DNA of 33,201 nt from Isotricha intestinalis (lineage: Eukaryota; Ciliophora; Litostomatea; Vestibuliferida; Isotrichidae), in NCBI GenBank assembly GCA_023807065.1, contig JAJJLU010000537.1, forward strand, positions 1-33,201. Reading direction: 5' to 3'. Position 1 is the first letter of the stretch. Each line of letters opens with the position of its first letter. Below, piece by piece: positions 10,541 through 20,219 of the stretch. The position numbers and the translations under genes are program-made. The notes below the pieces were generated by a model that saw nothing but the letters and a program-made list of their open reading frames with translations, was not told where the DNA came from and did no database searches.

Positions 10541-12793
10541 ATGTCTTTTTCTTCTTCTAATTCTTCTTTAAAAAATTTATCTCCTTCACCTAAAAATTCA
10601 TTAAATTCACTTCTTAATAAAAAAAGAAACATCGATTTAATACAAAGAAATTATTTAATAAGAAGAATAATTTCTCCCCATATTGATTATAAAAATGAAT
10701 ATGAAAAAATTAGTAATTTAAATTATCTTTTAAATTCATTTAATTGGAATGAAGAATTATATTCAAAAAACTCAATTATAGATAATTTAAGAGGAAGTTC
10801 TTTATGGTTTTATCTTAATTCAATGTATTTTCCTTTTACTTCAAATGAATTAATTGAAAATAAAGAATTAATCCCTGATATTATAAAAAAATATATTATT
10901 GATCGTCAAAGTTTAAATAAAGGAATTTATAAGAAAAATAGTCCAACTCCAAAAAAATATAAATTTTATAATGATATTTTATCATTATCTGAGTCTTTAA
11001 ATAAGAATAATAAAGAATCCAATTTAGATAAAATAATTTCTAATATTGAGGATTCATTAAAAACTATAGAAAAATTTAATTCTCAAAAATTAATTAATAA
11101 TATACAAAAAAAATTTCTTTTAACAGAAAAATTCGACAGTAACATATCATATGATGAATACTTAAGAATGGATATGGAATTTCATACAAAATCAATAAAT
11201 AAATTTATAGAATACATAAAAAATTTAAATGAATCAAGAAATGCATTATTAGATCCTTTAAATGCAGGAAATATAGATCCTGATGATGTAGTATGTTCAA
11301 TATGTAATGATGGAGATTATGAAGATGATAATTTAATAGTATATTGTTCAATTTGTCATATAACTGTTCATCAAAGATGTTATGGAATAACAATAGTACC
11401 AAAAGATGATTGGATTTGTCATTCTTGTTTAGTTTTTAATAATATCAATATAAGTAATAATACAGAATGTATTTTATGTCCATGTAAAGGAGGAGCAATG
11501 AAACCTTGTTCTTTGAAAAAGACATCTCAATTATATAAAAATTTAATGAATTTGAGAAACAATTCGAATGATACTTTTAATATAAATAATAATATATCAA
11601 ATAATAATTATATAATAATTGAAAATGAATCATTAACAACAACTTCATCTTTACATAATCAAATTAATGAATTTATTAATGAAAAGATAGCAAATGAACA
11701 TGCTTGGATTCATATGAGTTGTGCTTTATGGATTCCAGAAATAGAAATATCAAATTATAAACAAAAAGAAAAAATAAAAGGAATAGAATCAATTCATAAA
11801 AAAAGATTTATGGAATTATGTGAAATTTGCCTTTTGAGTGGTTATGGCCCAACAATAAAATGTGAAAAATGTGATTTAAAATTTCATGTTGAATGTGCAA
11901 GAGTAAATAAATTTCAATTAGAAATAACAGATAATCAAATGGGAGAAAATAAATTTCATGTTTTTTGCCAAAGACACGCTCCACATAAATTAGTAAAGAC
12001 AATAGAATTAAAAAAACAAAGAGAAATAGATGATATAAAACAATTTTCAAATATAATAGAAAAAAACATAAATATGTATAATAAAGATCATAAAAATTTT
12101 CCATTAAGTGTTTATTGTAAAACAAAAGGTGAAAAAATAAATGGAGTAGTTAATACAGATATAATAAATAAGAAAATAAAATTGAATAATAAAGAGAAGA
12201 AAATGTTTTTAAATTCAATAAGAGAATTAGAAAGTGATATAAGTAATTTAACAATAGAAGTAAATAAAGATGATTATACAATAATAGAGAAAAAAAATAA
12301 GAAAACTTTATCGTATAATGATACATGTTTAGCATATAAATTTCCATGGTATATGATAAAAGAATCAGAATTATATTTAAATGGAATGAAACCAATAGAA
12401 ATTTTTAGATTATATCAAAGTATAATTCCAAATGAAACATCATATTTAAAAATAATTCAAAAAATGAGTAATTCAAAATTACAGAAAATAATAAAGCAAC
12501 AAAAACAAAAAGCAAAAGAAAAAAATATAATTAAATATGATAATGATGATATTTATTGTTATTGTCATAAAGATTCTAATTTATTTATGGTAGGTTGTGA
12601 AATGAAAGAAAAATGTATTAATAATGGATGGTATCATCCAAAATGTGTTGAAGAATTAAAAAATTATCCTGAAGAATATTTTACTTTAAATAATTTTAAA
12701 TATTATTGCCCTGATTGTAGAAATAAATTTGAAATTGAATTTACTTTTCCTCCTTATCACAATACTCAAGATTTAAGTCATAATTTTGAGTAA
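10541..12793 (+). CDS. PHD-zinc knuckle-extended PHD (PZP) chromatin reader with a third PHD finger
   Basis: This 750-residue protein carries a full PZP module. PHD1 is at about 252-296 (CSIC, CSICHITVHQRCYG, WICHSC). A zinc knuckle follows at about 310-325 (CILCPCKGGAMKPC). The extended PHD is at about 386-483 (WIHMSCALWIPE, CEIC, CEKCDLKFHVECAR, FCQRHAPHK). PZP modules are found in BRPF, JADE, AF10 and yeast Nto1, where they bind histone H3 and DNA and scaffold MYST acetyltransferases. A separate C-terminal PHD at about 672-727 (YCYCHKDS, CEMKEKCINNGWYHPKC, YYCPDC) is of the ING/Yng type, which usually reads methylated H3K4. Having both on one chain is unusual. The gene is co-directional with the SAPS gene, 170 bp downstream. 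No bromodomain or PWWP is visible. Confidence 0.86.
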   Translation: MSFSSSNSSLKNLSPSPKNSLNSLLNKKRNIDLIQRNYLIRRIISPHIDYKNEYEKISNLNYLLNSFNWNEELYSKNSIIDNLRGSSLWFYLNSMYFPFTSNELIENKELIPDIIKKYIIDRQSLNKGIYKKNSPTPKKYKFYNDILSLSESLNKNNKESNLDKIISNIEDSLKTIEKFNSQKLINNIQKKFLLTEKFDSNISYDEYLRMDMEFHTKSINKFIEYIKNLNESRNALLDPLNAGNIDPDDVVCSICNDGDYEDDNLIVYCSICHITVHQRCYGITIVPKDDWICHSCLVFNNINISNNTECILCPCKGGAMKPCSLKKTSQLYKNLMNLRNNSNDTFNINNNISNNNYIIIENESLTTTSSLHNQINEFINEKIANEHAWIHMSCALWIPEIEISNYKQKEKIKGIESIHKKRFMELCEICLLSGYGPTIKCEKCDLKFHVECARVNKFQLEITDNQMGENKFHVFCQRHAPHKLVKTIELKKQREIDDIKQFSNIIEKNINMYNKDHKNFPLSVYCKTKGEKINGVVNTDIINKKIKLNNKEKKMFLNSIRELESDISNLTIEVNKDDYTIIEKKNKKTLSYNDTCLAYKFPWYMIKESELYLNGMKPIEIFRLYQSIIPNETSYLKIIQKMSNSKLQKIIKQQKQKAKEKNIIKYDNDDIYCYCHKDSNLFMVGCEMKEKCINNGWYHPKCVEELKNYPEEYFTLNNFKYYCPDCRNKFEIEFTFPPYHNTQDLSHNFE

Positions 12794-12912
12794 AATAATT
12801 TAGTTTTAAAATTTTAAAAAATTTTTAAACAAAAATATTATTCTAAATATAAACAACATAATTTTTCAATTAAAAATATATTTAAAAGCATATAAAAAAA
12901 TTAATTATAAAA

Positions 12913-14175
12913 ATGAGAACAGGTAAAATTCAAGGGATGATTCCAAATAAAAAAAAGCCACATATAAATGAATTTATGGGTAACAATTCAAAAAGAATAA
13001 TTGCTAAAAATTTAAAAAAAGAATATTTCCAATTATCAAAATCAACAAATCAAACAAAAAATTTTCAAATGAAGCAATATATAGATATGACAGTTACACA
13101 TTTTACATGTAAATGTACATTATTATGTAATGAAATAGAAGAAATGAAAAAAGAATTTGTAAATCAATTACAAGGAATTGTTGAAGGATTTCAATTAAAT
13201 GAATCTTCATATCCTTTAATTAAAGGCTATAATAAAATATTTAATCAAAATTTAAATTATAATAAAATTAATTTAGACAATGGTTATGTTTCTACTAATT
13301 ATATCGATCAATATAAAAATAATAGTAATTTAACTCTTAATAAAGACAAATTTTATTTAAATAATAATGATGGATTAGATTTAGTTTTTGATAAAAATAA
13401 AAGAGTTTTAAATTCAGAAGGAAATACTTTAACAGAAAAAAATGATTTTAATAGTCCTTTCAAAAATAATTCTAGAAATAAAAATAAAGAAACTAATTTA
13501 CCTCAAATTAAAAGTCTTCAAAAAATAAAAAATTCTTCTAATAAAGAAAAAGCTATAAAAATTTTAATGAAATCAAAAATATTATCTTTTGAAGATAAAT
13601 TAAAAATTAAATTTTTAAATCATTCTTTATATAAGAATTATAATAGTAGAAATATTTTAAATTCTTGTAAAAAAGAATATGAAAAGAAAATAAAAAAAAT
13701 ATCAGCTGAAAATAAAGATTTACCAACATTAACTTCAACTTCAGTTTTAAATTTTTTAACAAAAGAAAAAGAAAAAACTTTAAAAGAGAATAATGAAATA
13801 AATAAAAAATTTATAAATTTAATGTTTACATTATCAGAAAAAAAAAATAATGAAAATTCTTCTTTAGAAAATCAATATAATGATTTTTGTAAAGAATTAA
13901 AAGTAGATTCGATTAAACAATTTTATCAAAATTATTTACGAAAAGTAAAAGAAAATATAAATGATATAAATAATAATATTATTAATAGTGTTGTTTCTTA
14001 TTTAGAAAATAATAAAGAATTAATTGAACCAGGAAACAATGAATTAATTTCTTTATTTTCTTTTAGTATTAAAGAAATATTTGAAATATTTAAATTTGAA
14101 AAAAAAAAAAGAAAAAGAATTATAGATTATCAAACTTTAATTGATAATATTTGTAAATTAGAAAAAAATAAGTAA
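12913..14175 (+). CDS. Hypothetical Lys/Asn-rich protein
   Basis: This 420-residue protein is not one I recognise. The N-terminus is basic (MRTGKIQGMIPNKKKP) and is followed by a more conserved-looking block at about 50-100, which has three cysteines (HFTCKCTLLCNEIEEMKKEF) and helical, possibly coiled-coil character. The middle (about 110-230) is Asn-rich and disordered. The C-terminal half is Lys/Glu-rich and predicted helical, ending with the basic FEKKKRKRI segment. No signal peptide or membrane segment is present. The frame is open throughout and ends in TAA. Codon use and base content match the neighbours, so I take it as a real gene with unknown function. It is convergent with the next gene. 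Confidence 0.7.
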   Translation: MRTGKIQGMIPNKKKPHINEFMGNNSKRIIAKNLKKEYFQLSKSTNQTKNFQMKQYIDMTVTHFTCKCTLLCNEIEEMKKEFVNQLQGIVEGFQLNESSYPLIKGYNKIFNQNLNYNKINLDNGYVSTNYIDQYKNNSNLTLNKDKFYLNNNDGLDLVFDKNKRVLNSEGNTLTEKNDFNSPFKNNSRNKNKETNLPQIKSLQKIKNSSNKEKAIKILMKSKILSFEDKLKIKFLNHSLYKNYNSRNILNSCKKEYEKKIKKISAENKDLPTLTSTSVLNFLTKEKEKTLKENNEINKKFINLMFTLSEKKNNENSSLENQYNDFCKELKVDSIKQFYQNYLRKVKENINDINNNIINSVVSYLENNKELIEPGNNELISLFSFSIKEIFEIFKFEKKKRKRIIDYQTLIDNICKLEKNK

Positions 14176-14513
14176 AATATATTTTATCTAGTCTAATTCA
14201 AATAAAAAAATTTTTCTAATTCTATATAAATTAAAAAAACATTGTTTTAAATCTCATTAAAAGAAATTTCCTATTTTTTTTAATAATTTATTTTATATTA
14301 TTCTTTTATATATATAAATTTTAATTTTTCTTTTCTTTTTAGGAAAAGAACTTTCATTCATCTGGAGTTTGTGATTAAAAATAATTCTAATTAGATTGAA
14401 GACTTTTTTATCTTTTATTAAAATTTTTTTATATTGAGAATATTTAAATAATTAACTTCAAAAGTGTTTCTTATATAATAAATAAATATTAATTCAACAA
14501 GAAATATAATAAT
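14176..14513. other. Convergent intergenic gap, AT-rich
   Basis: This gap lies between two convergent 3' ends and consists mostly of A/T runs. One less AT-rich island at 14341-14376 (starting aggaaaagaactttc) stands out and is preceded by a T-rich tract ending in TTTTTAG. I could not assign it to a tRNA, snoRNA or exon. Confidence 0.6.
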
Positions 14514-16316
14514 TTACTTAAATAATATTTTTTTTTTATGTTTATCAGAAAGTATAATATTCGTTTCACTATTTTTATTAATCAAACTTCCTAATTTTTT
14601 TAATTTAAATTTATTTCCAATATTAATATTACTATTAATTCTTTTAAAATAAATACTATTTAAATTATTATTATTATCTTTATTTTTACTTTTATTTTTT
14701 AAGTTTTTAATGTTTAAAATACTTGGATTTTTATTAATTATTTTTGAAGTTTTATTTAAAGAAAAATTATTATTAATTAAAGAATTTGATTTTAAATCAG
14801 AAATGTTATTTTTATGAAAACGATTTTTTTTTCCAATGTGTTCAAACACATTTTTATTAATTGATTTTCTATCACTTAAAGCTTCTTTTCCAAAACTATT
14901 TTTATAAATAATTTTCCTTAAATTTAATTTAGATATTTTTTTTTTGATATCTTTATTGTTGGTGTTAGAATTATTAATACTATTATCATTTGTTAAAAAA
15001 TTATTATTGAAATAAATAGGCTTTGAAATATTATGAAAAATATTTTTAGAATGCAAATGAGTATTAATAAAATCATTTCCTGTATAAATATTAATTTGAG
15101 TTGAACCTTGATGAATATTATTTACAATATTATAATTATATATAAATTTTTCTTTATTTTTACCTTTTGAAATAGATTTACTTTTTTTATTTATAGTTAT
15201 TGTATTATTATTATTTATTTTTAAATTATCTATTTTTGCTTTTGAAAATATTTTTGATTTTTTACCATTTATTTGACTTTCTGATTGAATATTCCCTTTT
15301 GATATTTTCTTTATTGATTTATTCTTTTGATTAAAACTAAAATTTCCGTTAGAAAAAATATTCTTTTTATTTATTATATTATTTCCTTCTGAAGGTGATG
15401 ATATTATTTTTTTATTTTGAAAATTAGGTGAATTTGAATTATTTGTTGAAAGTATTATTTTATCACTTTTTGAAATATCATTTATTGAAATCCCACTTTT
15501 ACTTTTATTGTTATTTATTGAATTTATTAAATTTAATTTTTTTTTTCTTTCCAATAGTTTTAATTTTACATTTGGATTTATCAAAGCAGAAATACCAAAA
15601 CTTTTCTCAGATAATAAATTTTTATTTTTATTTTTCTCAATCATACTATTAATCTTATTATTATTATGAATATTAATCATAAGATTATTTTTTTTAATAA
15701 TATTATTATTTTTAAAATAAATAGCTTCTTTCTCATAATAATTGATTCTTTTAATTAAATCTTTAGCCCCAATATCACTTTTACTTGTATTTAATATTGA
15801 ATTATTAGAATAAACTGACATTGAAAAACTATCAATATATTTAATTTCTTTTGAATTAAATATTTTACTTCCTAATTCTTCACATTCTTCATATTCTTCT
15901 TCTTCATAATCATTGAAATTATTCTGCATTTGATCAATTACTTTTTGTTTTCTTTTTATATTTTTATACATAAATTTACATTCTGGAATTGCAGTATAAT
16001 TAGCATAAATTTTAGAATACTTTTCATAGAAATTTAATATTTTTGGTAATTTTATTAATATTTCATTCTTTTTATAATATCTCTTAAAAAATTCATTAAA
16101 GTCATCATATATTAAAAATTCTTTGAATATTTCTACAAAATGAGTCTTTTCATTGTATATTATATCATTTATTATTTTTACATTATGAAAATAAGTCGGC
16201 ATTTCATATCTATATATTAATTTTATATTCACTAATTTTTCTATTTTTCTTCTATAATAATCTAGATTTCTTTTTTTATTTGAATCACCTACAATATAAT
16301 CTCTACTGTTATTCAT
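14514..16316 (-). CDS. Disordered protein with conserved N-terminal domain, paralogue of the 26184-27461 gene
   Basis: In this 600-residue protein only residues 30-145 look folded. This N-terminal domain contains FLIYDDFNEFFKRYYKK, then a helical YEKYSKIYANYTAIPE stretch and YKNIKRKQKVIDQMQ. The same signature, FLLYDD..EFLKRYY...FPNY...YKNIRKKQKIID, appears in the gene at 26184-27461. I recall such domains from hypothetical ciliate proteins, with no experimentally known role. An acidic patch (YEEEEYEECEE) follows at about 146-156. The remaining 440 residues are Asn/Lys/Ser/Ile low complexity, probably disordered. No signal peptide, membrane segment or catalytic motif is visible. The frame is intact with no introns needed. 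The start at 16316 is the first Met after a stop-rich upstream region. Confidence 0.75.
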   Translation of the reverse strand: MNNSRDYIVGDSNKKRNLDYYRRKIEKLVNIKLIYRYEMPTYFHNVKIINDIIYNEKTHFVEIFKEFLIYDDFNEFFKRYYKKNEILIKLPKILNFYEKYSKIYANYTAIPECKFMYKNIKRKQKVIDQMQNNFNDYEEEEYEECEELGSKIFNSKEIKYIDSFSMSVYSNNSILNTSKSDIGAKDLIKRINYYEKEAIYFKNNNIIKKNNLMINIHNNNKINSMIEKNKNKNLLSEKSFGISALINPNVKLKLLERKKKLNLINSINNNKSKSGISINDISKSDKIILSTNNSNSPNFQNKKIISSPSEGNNIINKKNIFSNGNFSFNQKNKSIKKISKGNIQSESQINGKKSKIFSKAKIDNLKINNNNTITINKKSKSISKGKNKEKFIYNYNIVNNIHQGSTQINIYTGNDFINTHLHSKNIFHNISKPIYFNNNFLTNDNSINNSNTNNKDIKKKISKLNLRKIIYKNSFGKEALSDRKSINKNVFEHIGKKNRFHKNNISDLKSNSLINNNFSLNKTSKIINKNPSILNIKNLKNKSKNKDNNNNLNSIYFKRINSNINIGNKFKLKKLGSLINKNSETNIILSDKHKKKILFK

Positions 16317-16782
16317 TTGAAAAAAAATAATTTAAAAAAAAATTTTAAAAACCAAATTAATAAAATAAAATTTTTATTTTTATACAAAATATGAAAGAGA
16401 AATAAATTGCCATAATAAAAGTTTAGATATGTTTAATAAATATAATGAATACAAAAAAAATAAAAAACAATAATAATAGAACATATAACTTATAATTTGA
16501 GTGGACAGAGGAGATAAAATAATAATAATTTAAATTGATCCCAAAAACAATATCATCAAAATGAAAGAAATTAAATTTACTGATTATTTAAAAAAAATTG
16601 GAAAAAGAATTGAATGATTTTTTAAATATTCATTTTTTTTAAATTATTAAAAATTTATTTTTGAATAATTTATAAGCAATTAATAATTTTAAAAATAATT
16701 AAGTTAATTTTGAAGAATACAAAAGAGTTAAAAATCTAAACAAGAAAAAAATATAAAACCCAATAAATTTAAAGATAAAAAA
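16317..16782. other. Divergent intergenic region
   Basis: This is the shared upstream region of two divergent genes and is mostly A/T. An 18-codon ATG frame at 16561-16617 (MKEIKFTDYLKKIGKRIE) lies about 165 bp before the next ATG and could be an upstream ORF or a remnant. A slightly GC-richer patch sits at 16501-16515. I see no RNA gene or clear promoter motif. Confidence 0.55.
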
Positions 16783-17295
16783 ATGAATAAAACTTTCTTA
16801 TTAAACCATAATGATAAAAATTATGAATATCCTTTACCTAAAAAATATGAAGATTTCATTGAAACTTTAAAAAAAATAGAAATTAATTTAGAAAATTTTA
16901 ATATAAAATATGAGAATGAAGAAAAAGAAGTAAAAACAATAAATAATAAAGAAGATTATGGAATGTTTTTATCATATAGAAATAATACAATTTATCTTAA
17001 AGAAAAAGGTTTATTTAATTCTTTGATTTTAGGAACAAAATCTGATTCTTCAAATTCTTCTTCAATCAATGAAAATATTACTTCTTTTGATTTAGAAAAA
17101 CAAAATTTAAAAAGTGAAAATGAAAAAATCAAAAAAGAATATGAATTATTAAAGGAAGAAAATAAAAAAATAAAAAGAGATTATGAATTATTAAAAGAAG
17201 AAAATTTAAGGATGAGACTAAAATTTGAAAGATTAAAAATAAATTGTGAATTTGTAAAAAATAAAATGAAAAAAATAAGAGATAATATCTTTTAA
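16783..17295 (+). CDS. PB1-like domain plus coiled-coil protein
   Basis: This is a 170-residue protein. Residues 1-78 have the pattern of a PB1-like fold: a beta-hairpin start (KTFLLNHNDKNYEYPLP), a helix with a basic/hydrophobic face (YEDFIETLKKI), then NIKYENEEKEVKTINNKEDY followed by FLSYRNNTIYLKE. That resembles the 'acidic D-x-D/E then I..ddDy...l' end of PB1 domains. Residues 105-165 form a strong coiled coil with a near-repeat of EYELLKEENKKIKR and DYELLKEENLRMR. PB1 domains mediate head-to-tail protein pairing. No ZZ finger or UBA lies within the frame. The decayed sequence 400-1000 bp downstream includes a UBA-like remnant, so this gene may be the surviving 5' part of a longer NBR1/p62-like gene or a tandem copy. 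Domain assignment is by pattern only. Confidence 0.55.
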   Translation: MNKTFLLNHNDKNYEYPLPKKYEDFIETLKKIEINLENFNIKYENEEKEVKTINNKEDYGMFLSYRNNTIYLKEKGLFNSLILGTKSDSSNSSSINENITSFDLEKQNLKSENEKIKKEYELLKEENKKIKRDYELLKEENLRMRLKFERLKINCEFVKNKMKKIRDNIF

Positions 17296-17709
17296 AGAAT
17301 TAATATTTGAAAAAATAGTTTTAATTTTAGTTTATTTTTAAAGAAAAGTTTAAAAAAAATTATAAATAAAAATTAATTTTTGAAATTAATTTATTAATTT
17401 TCAAATAATGGATTATCAAAATAAAAAAAGAAATCCAACATTTAAATTGAAAAAGATAATTTCAATATAAATTATTTATAAATAATAATAAAAAAAAAAT
17501 TAAAAAATAAAAGGTTTACACAAATGATACATGATTTAATAATATATTATCAAAAGAATTATATAATTCAAATGAATAGAAAAAAAATTAATATATTTTA
17601 TTAATGTGGAATAATTTTTGAGTAAAAAAATTTTTTTTGATTTGATATTTATAAGGGTTAAATGAATATTAAAAATGTAAATAGTTGAAATATTTTATTT
17701 ATCTTCTAT
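17296..17709. other. Stop-rich gap between PB1-like gene and pseudogene
   Basis: This sequence has no long frame. Short broken coding-like bits occur, for example an ATG frame of about 20 codons at 17408 and a run near 17524-17600, with stops in every frame. It could be eroded coding sequence continuous with the pseudogene that follows, but I cannot align it to anything. Confidence 0.4.
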
Positions 17710-18290
17710 TTTATTTATTTAAATATTCAATTAAAAAAAAATAAAATAGATATTTATTGTGAATCAAATAATTACAAAATAGAAATATCTCAACTTAAAA
17801 AAACAAAAGACCTAATTATAAATCAGAATAGAAATATTAGAAAAAAGCTACTTAATAACTCAATTCCAAAAAAAATTTTTTATGATTAAAGAAAAATGAT
17901 AATGAAAAAAACATAAATTCAAAAGAAGAAAAAAATGATGAGTCAATAGAAAATATAATATCAAAAGCGACAAACAATATTAGTAAAAAAGAAGATAGAA
18001 ATAAGAAGAAATGGAATAAATTTTATGGAAGAAATTCATAGAGAAAATTTAGGAAGATTATTATCAATGTACAATCATTAGAAGAAAGACATTTAATTAA
18101 TGTTCAAATGATTAATAATGGAAATAATATTAATCGAACCTAATGAAACTCATGTTAATACTTTGAAAGAAAAAGGTTTTCCATAAGACAGTATAAGAAC
18201 TTTTTTGATTAGAATTAGAAATCTATTTTTAAAGGAGCTATTGATATTTTAATTGAAGAAAGAGAACAACATAAAAAATATTATTTTATG
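17710..18290 (+). pseudogene. Decayed gene with coiled-coil segment and C-terminal UBA-like remnant
   Basis: Reading across frames gives coding-like blocks broken by stops and shifts. A helical block, YKIEISQLKKTKDLIINQNR, sits near 17773-17832 and ends at a TAA. A second, Lys/Glu-rich block (KEEKNDESIENIISKATNN) lies about 17925-18040 and ends at a TAG. Another block (EERHLINVQMINNGNN) follows in a different frame. The last, about 18136-18270, reads EPNETHVNTLKEKGFP, a TAA, DSIRTFLIRI, then after a further shift GAIDILIEEREQ. That last block matches the UBA pattern 'v..L..MGFp...a..aL....n...A..yLl'. Two stops fall where Gln would fit (CAA/CAG to TAA/TAG). No GT...AG intron removes the breaks. 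It lies directly downstream of, and on the same strand as, the PB1-like gene. Confidence 0.5.
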
Positions 18291-18436
18291 TTTATTTTAT
18301 ATTTTTGAGGTTTTTAAATATATAATTATTTTTTTAAATGGTTTTTAGGTTGTCATTTTATTATTTTTTTATATTTATTTATATTAATTGAATTTTACAA
18401 CATCCATTATATATTAATAAGCATTAATATTAAATG

Positions 18437-19896
18437 TTAATTATTTTTTTTCAATTTCCCAATTTTACTATTAGAAATATTAGTAATTTTGTTTTCATTA
18501 CTACCATTATTCTCATCTAAAGTAAATTCATTTTTTTCATCAAAATATTGTTTATTTTTATCATAATTTAAAGTTAATTTATCATCAAATTGATTAAATT
18601 TGAAATTTTTTTTATAAATATCACTCGAACTTTTACTAATAGTATTTGAAAAATGAAATTTGTGAGAAGAAGAATCATTATTTAGATTTTTTTGATAATC
18701 ACTTTTAAATTTATTCAAATTAATATTATATAAATTGTCTTTTTCTTGAAAAGTAGAATAATTCAAAATTTTTTTATGATTTTGAAAATTAATTTTATTA
18801 AAATTAAGAGGAGAAGAATTATTCTTATGCATAAGAGAAAGAGAATCTTTGAAATGTTTTAAAGGAAACATATTAAAATTAGAATCAGTATTAGAAACAA
18901 AATTAGAAGTAAAATTTACTCTTTTATAATATTTAATACATAAAACTTGTTTGATATTTTTTTTCCAACTTTTTCTTGAAAAAGGATTTCCATAAATAAC
19001 AAAAATTTCTCCCATTTTTATATTAGAATATGTACTCATATTTCTACAAGAAAAATAAATATGATAACAAAATAACGTTGTTATAAAAATTGCAGTCTAA
19101 ATAAATAAATTATTATTTTATAATATATCTTACTAAAATTGATAAAATAAAAATTACAAAACACATATAATCTTCTTTTAAAATTCTTAAAACAACATTT
19201 TTACATTTTTCATTATTTTTCCTTTTACAAATTTTAAATTCATTTCTAAAGAATTTAATTTGTTGAAGAAAAAAGAAGAAAGTTCCAAAGAAATTAAAAA
19301 AGAGTAAAAAATTGAAAAAAACTAAAAAAACAATGAAAAATTTATAATTATTCTTTCCAATACAATTTCCAATCCAAGGACAATGATGATCGAATTTTTC
19401 AACACAACAATTACATTTTTTACAATGAGAAATTCCAGGAGGTCTAAATAAAAGACAAGTAGAACAAAATTTTATTTTAAATTTAAATCCTCTTATAAAA
19501 CATAATTTATTTTTTTCAACAAAAATAATATCCTTTGTGTCTAATATATTAAATAAATTATTTTGTGGTAAAACTCCAGGATCTGAAAAACAACAAATTA
19601 AACAAAAAATAAAAGTTCCAAAATATAATATAGATTCTATTATTAATAATATTATTCTATAATTTTTTTTTTCTTTCTATATAATTTAAAATAATTTTTA
19701 CCATTATTATAAATATTATGTAAAACCAACTAAAACAATGAATATAAAAACTTGTTAATAAACCATAATAAAATTCCGGTCCTATGTAAATTTTCCCTTT
19801 AAAACAAAATAAACTTTTTCCTCTCCAAATTTCATATATTTTTTTCTGTTTAAAAGTTCCTTTATATATCATTTTTTGAAAAGAACTATTGAACAT
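18437..19896 (-). CDS. DHHC-type protein S-palmitoyltransferase, two introns
   Basis: This is an integral membrane enzyme that attaches palmitate to cysteines of target proteins. The single-frame pieces join when two short introns are removed: 19677-19701 (25 nt) and 19097-19133 (37 nt), both GTA...TAG and phase 0. Exons 19702-19896, 19134-19676 and 18437-19096 give 465 residues. TM1 is at about 43-64 and TM2 at about 72-95, followed by the family DPGVLP motif. The Cys-rich domain starts at about 136 (CSTCLLFRPPGISHCKKC) and contains the catalytic DHHC at 161-164 (FDHHCPWIGNCIG). TM3 and TM4 follow. After TM4 comes NMSTYSNIK, a variant of the TTxE motif, then NPFSRKSWKKNI. The last 150 residues are Asn/Ser-rich and disordered. 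The gene is divergent from the CaaX-like protein gene at 20220. Confidence 0.88.
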
Positions 19897-20219
19897 TTTT
19901 TATTTTTTAATTTTGTAAAAGAATATTAATTATTTTTATAATATTTTTATTAGGTTAAAAAAATATGAAATCAATAAATGAATTTATTTCTTTATTAAAT
20001 CTATTTTTTAATAAGAATGGTTTAAATAACAAAATATTTTGAATTTAATAATGAAAAAGAAGAAATTAATTTAATTGTTTGTTTCTAATCAAAGATAAAT
20101 TCAAAATTGAATACAAAAATATTTAATTATGTAATAATTAAAATATAAATTTATTTATAAAAAAATAATAATAGTAAGTAAATAAACAATAAAAACCCTA
20201 TTATAAAAAATAAAAAAAA
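19897..20219. other. Divergent intergenic region with a possible coding remnant
   Basis: This is the AT-rich upstream region shared by the DHHC gene and the CaaX-like gene. An ATG frame at 19965-20042 reads MKSINEFISLLNLFFNKNG and stops at TGA. Shifting by one base there continues with EFNNEKEEINLIVCF to a TAA. It could be a small eroded exon or chance. No RNA gene is visible. Confidence 0.45.

Noticed and set aside
14341..14376. Possible snoRNA or small exon in a less AT-rich island
   Set aside because: No C/D or H/ACA box pair and no frame continuing either side; left as an unexplained island.
19663..19672. Programmed or erroneous frameshift at the ten-A run in the DHHC gene
   Set aside because: A 25-nt GTA...TAG intron just upstream (19677-19701) restores the frame without any slip.
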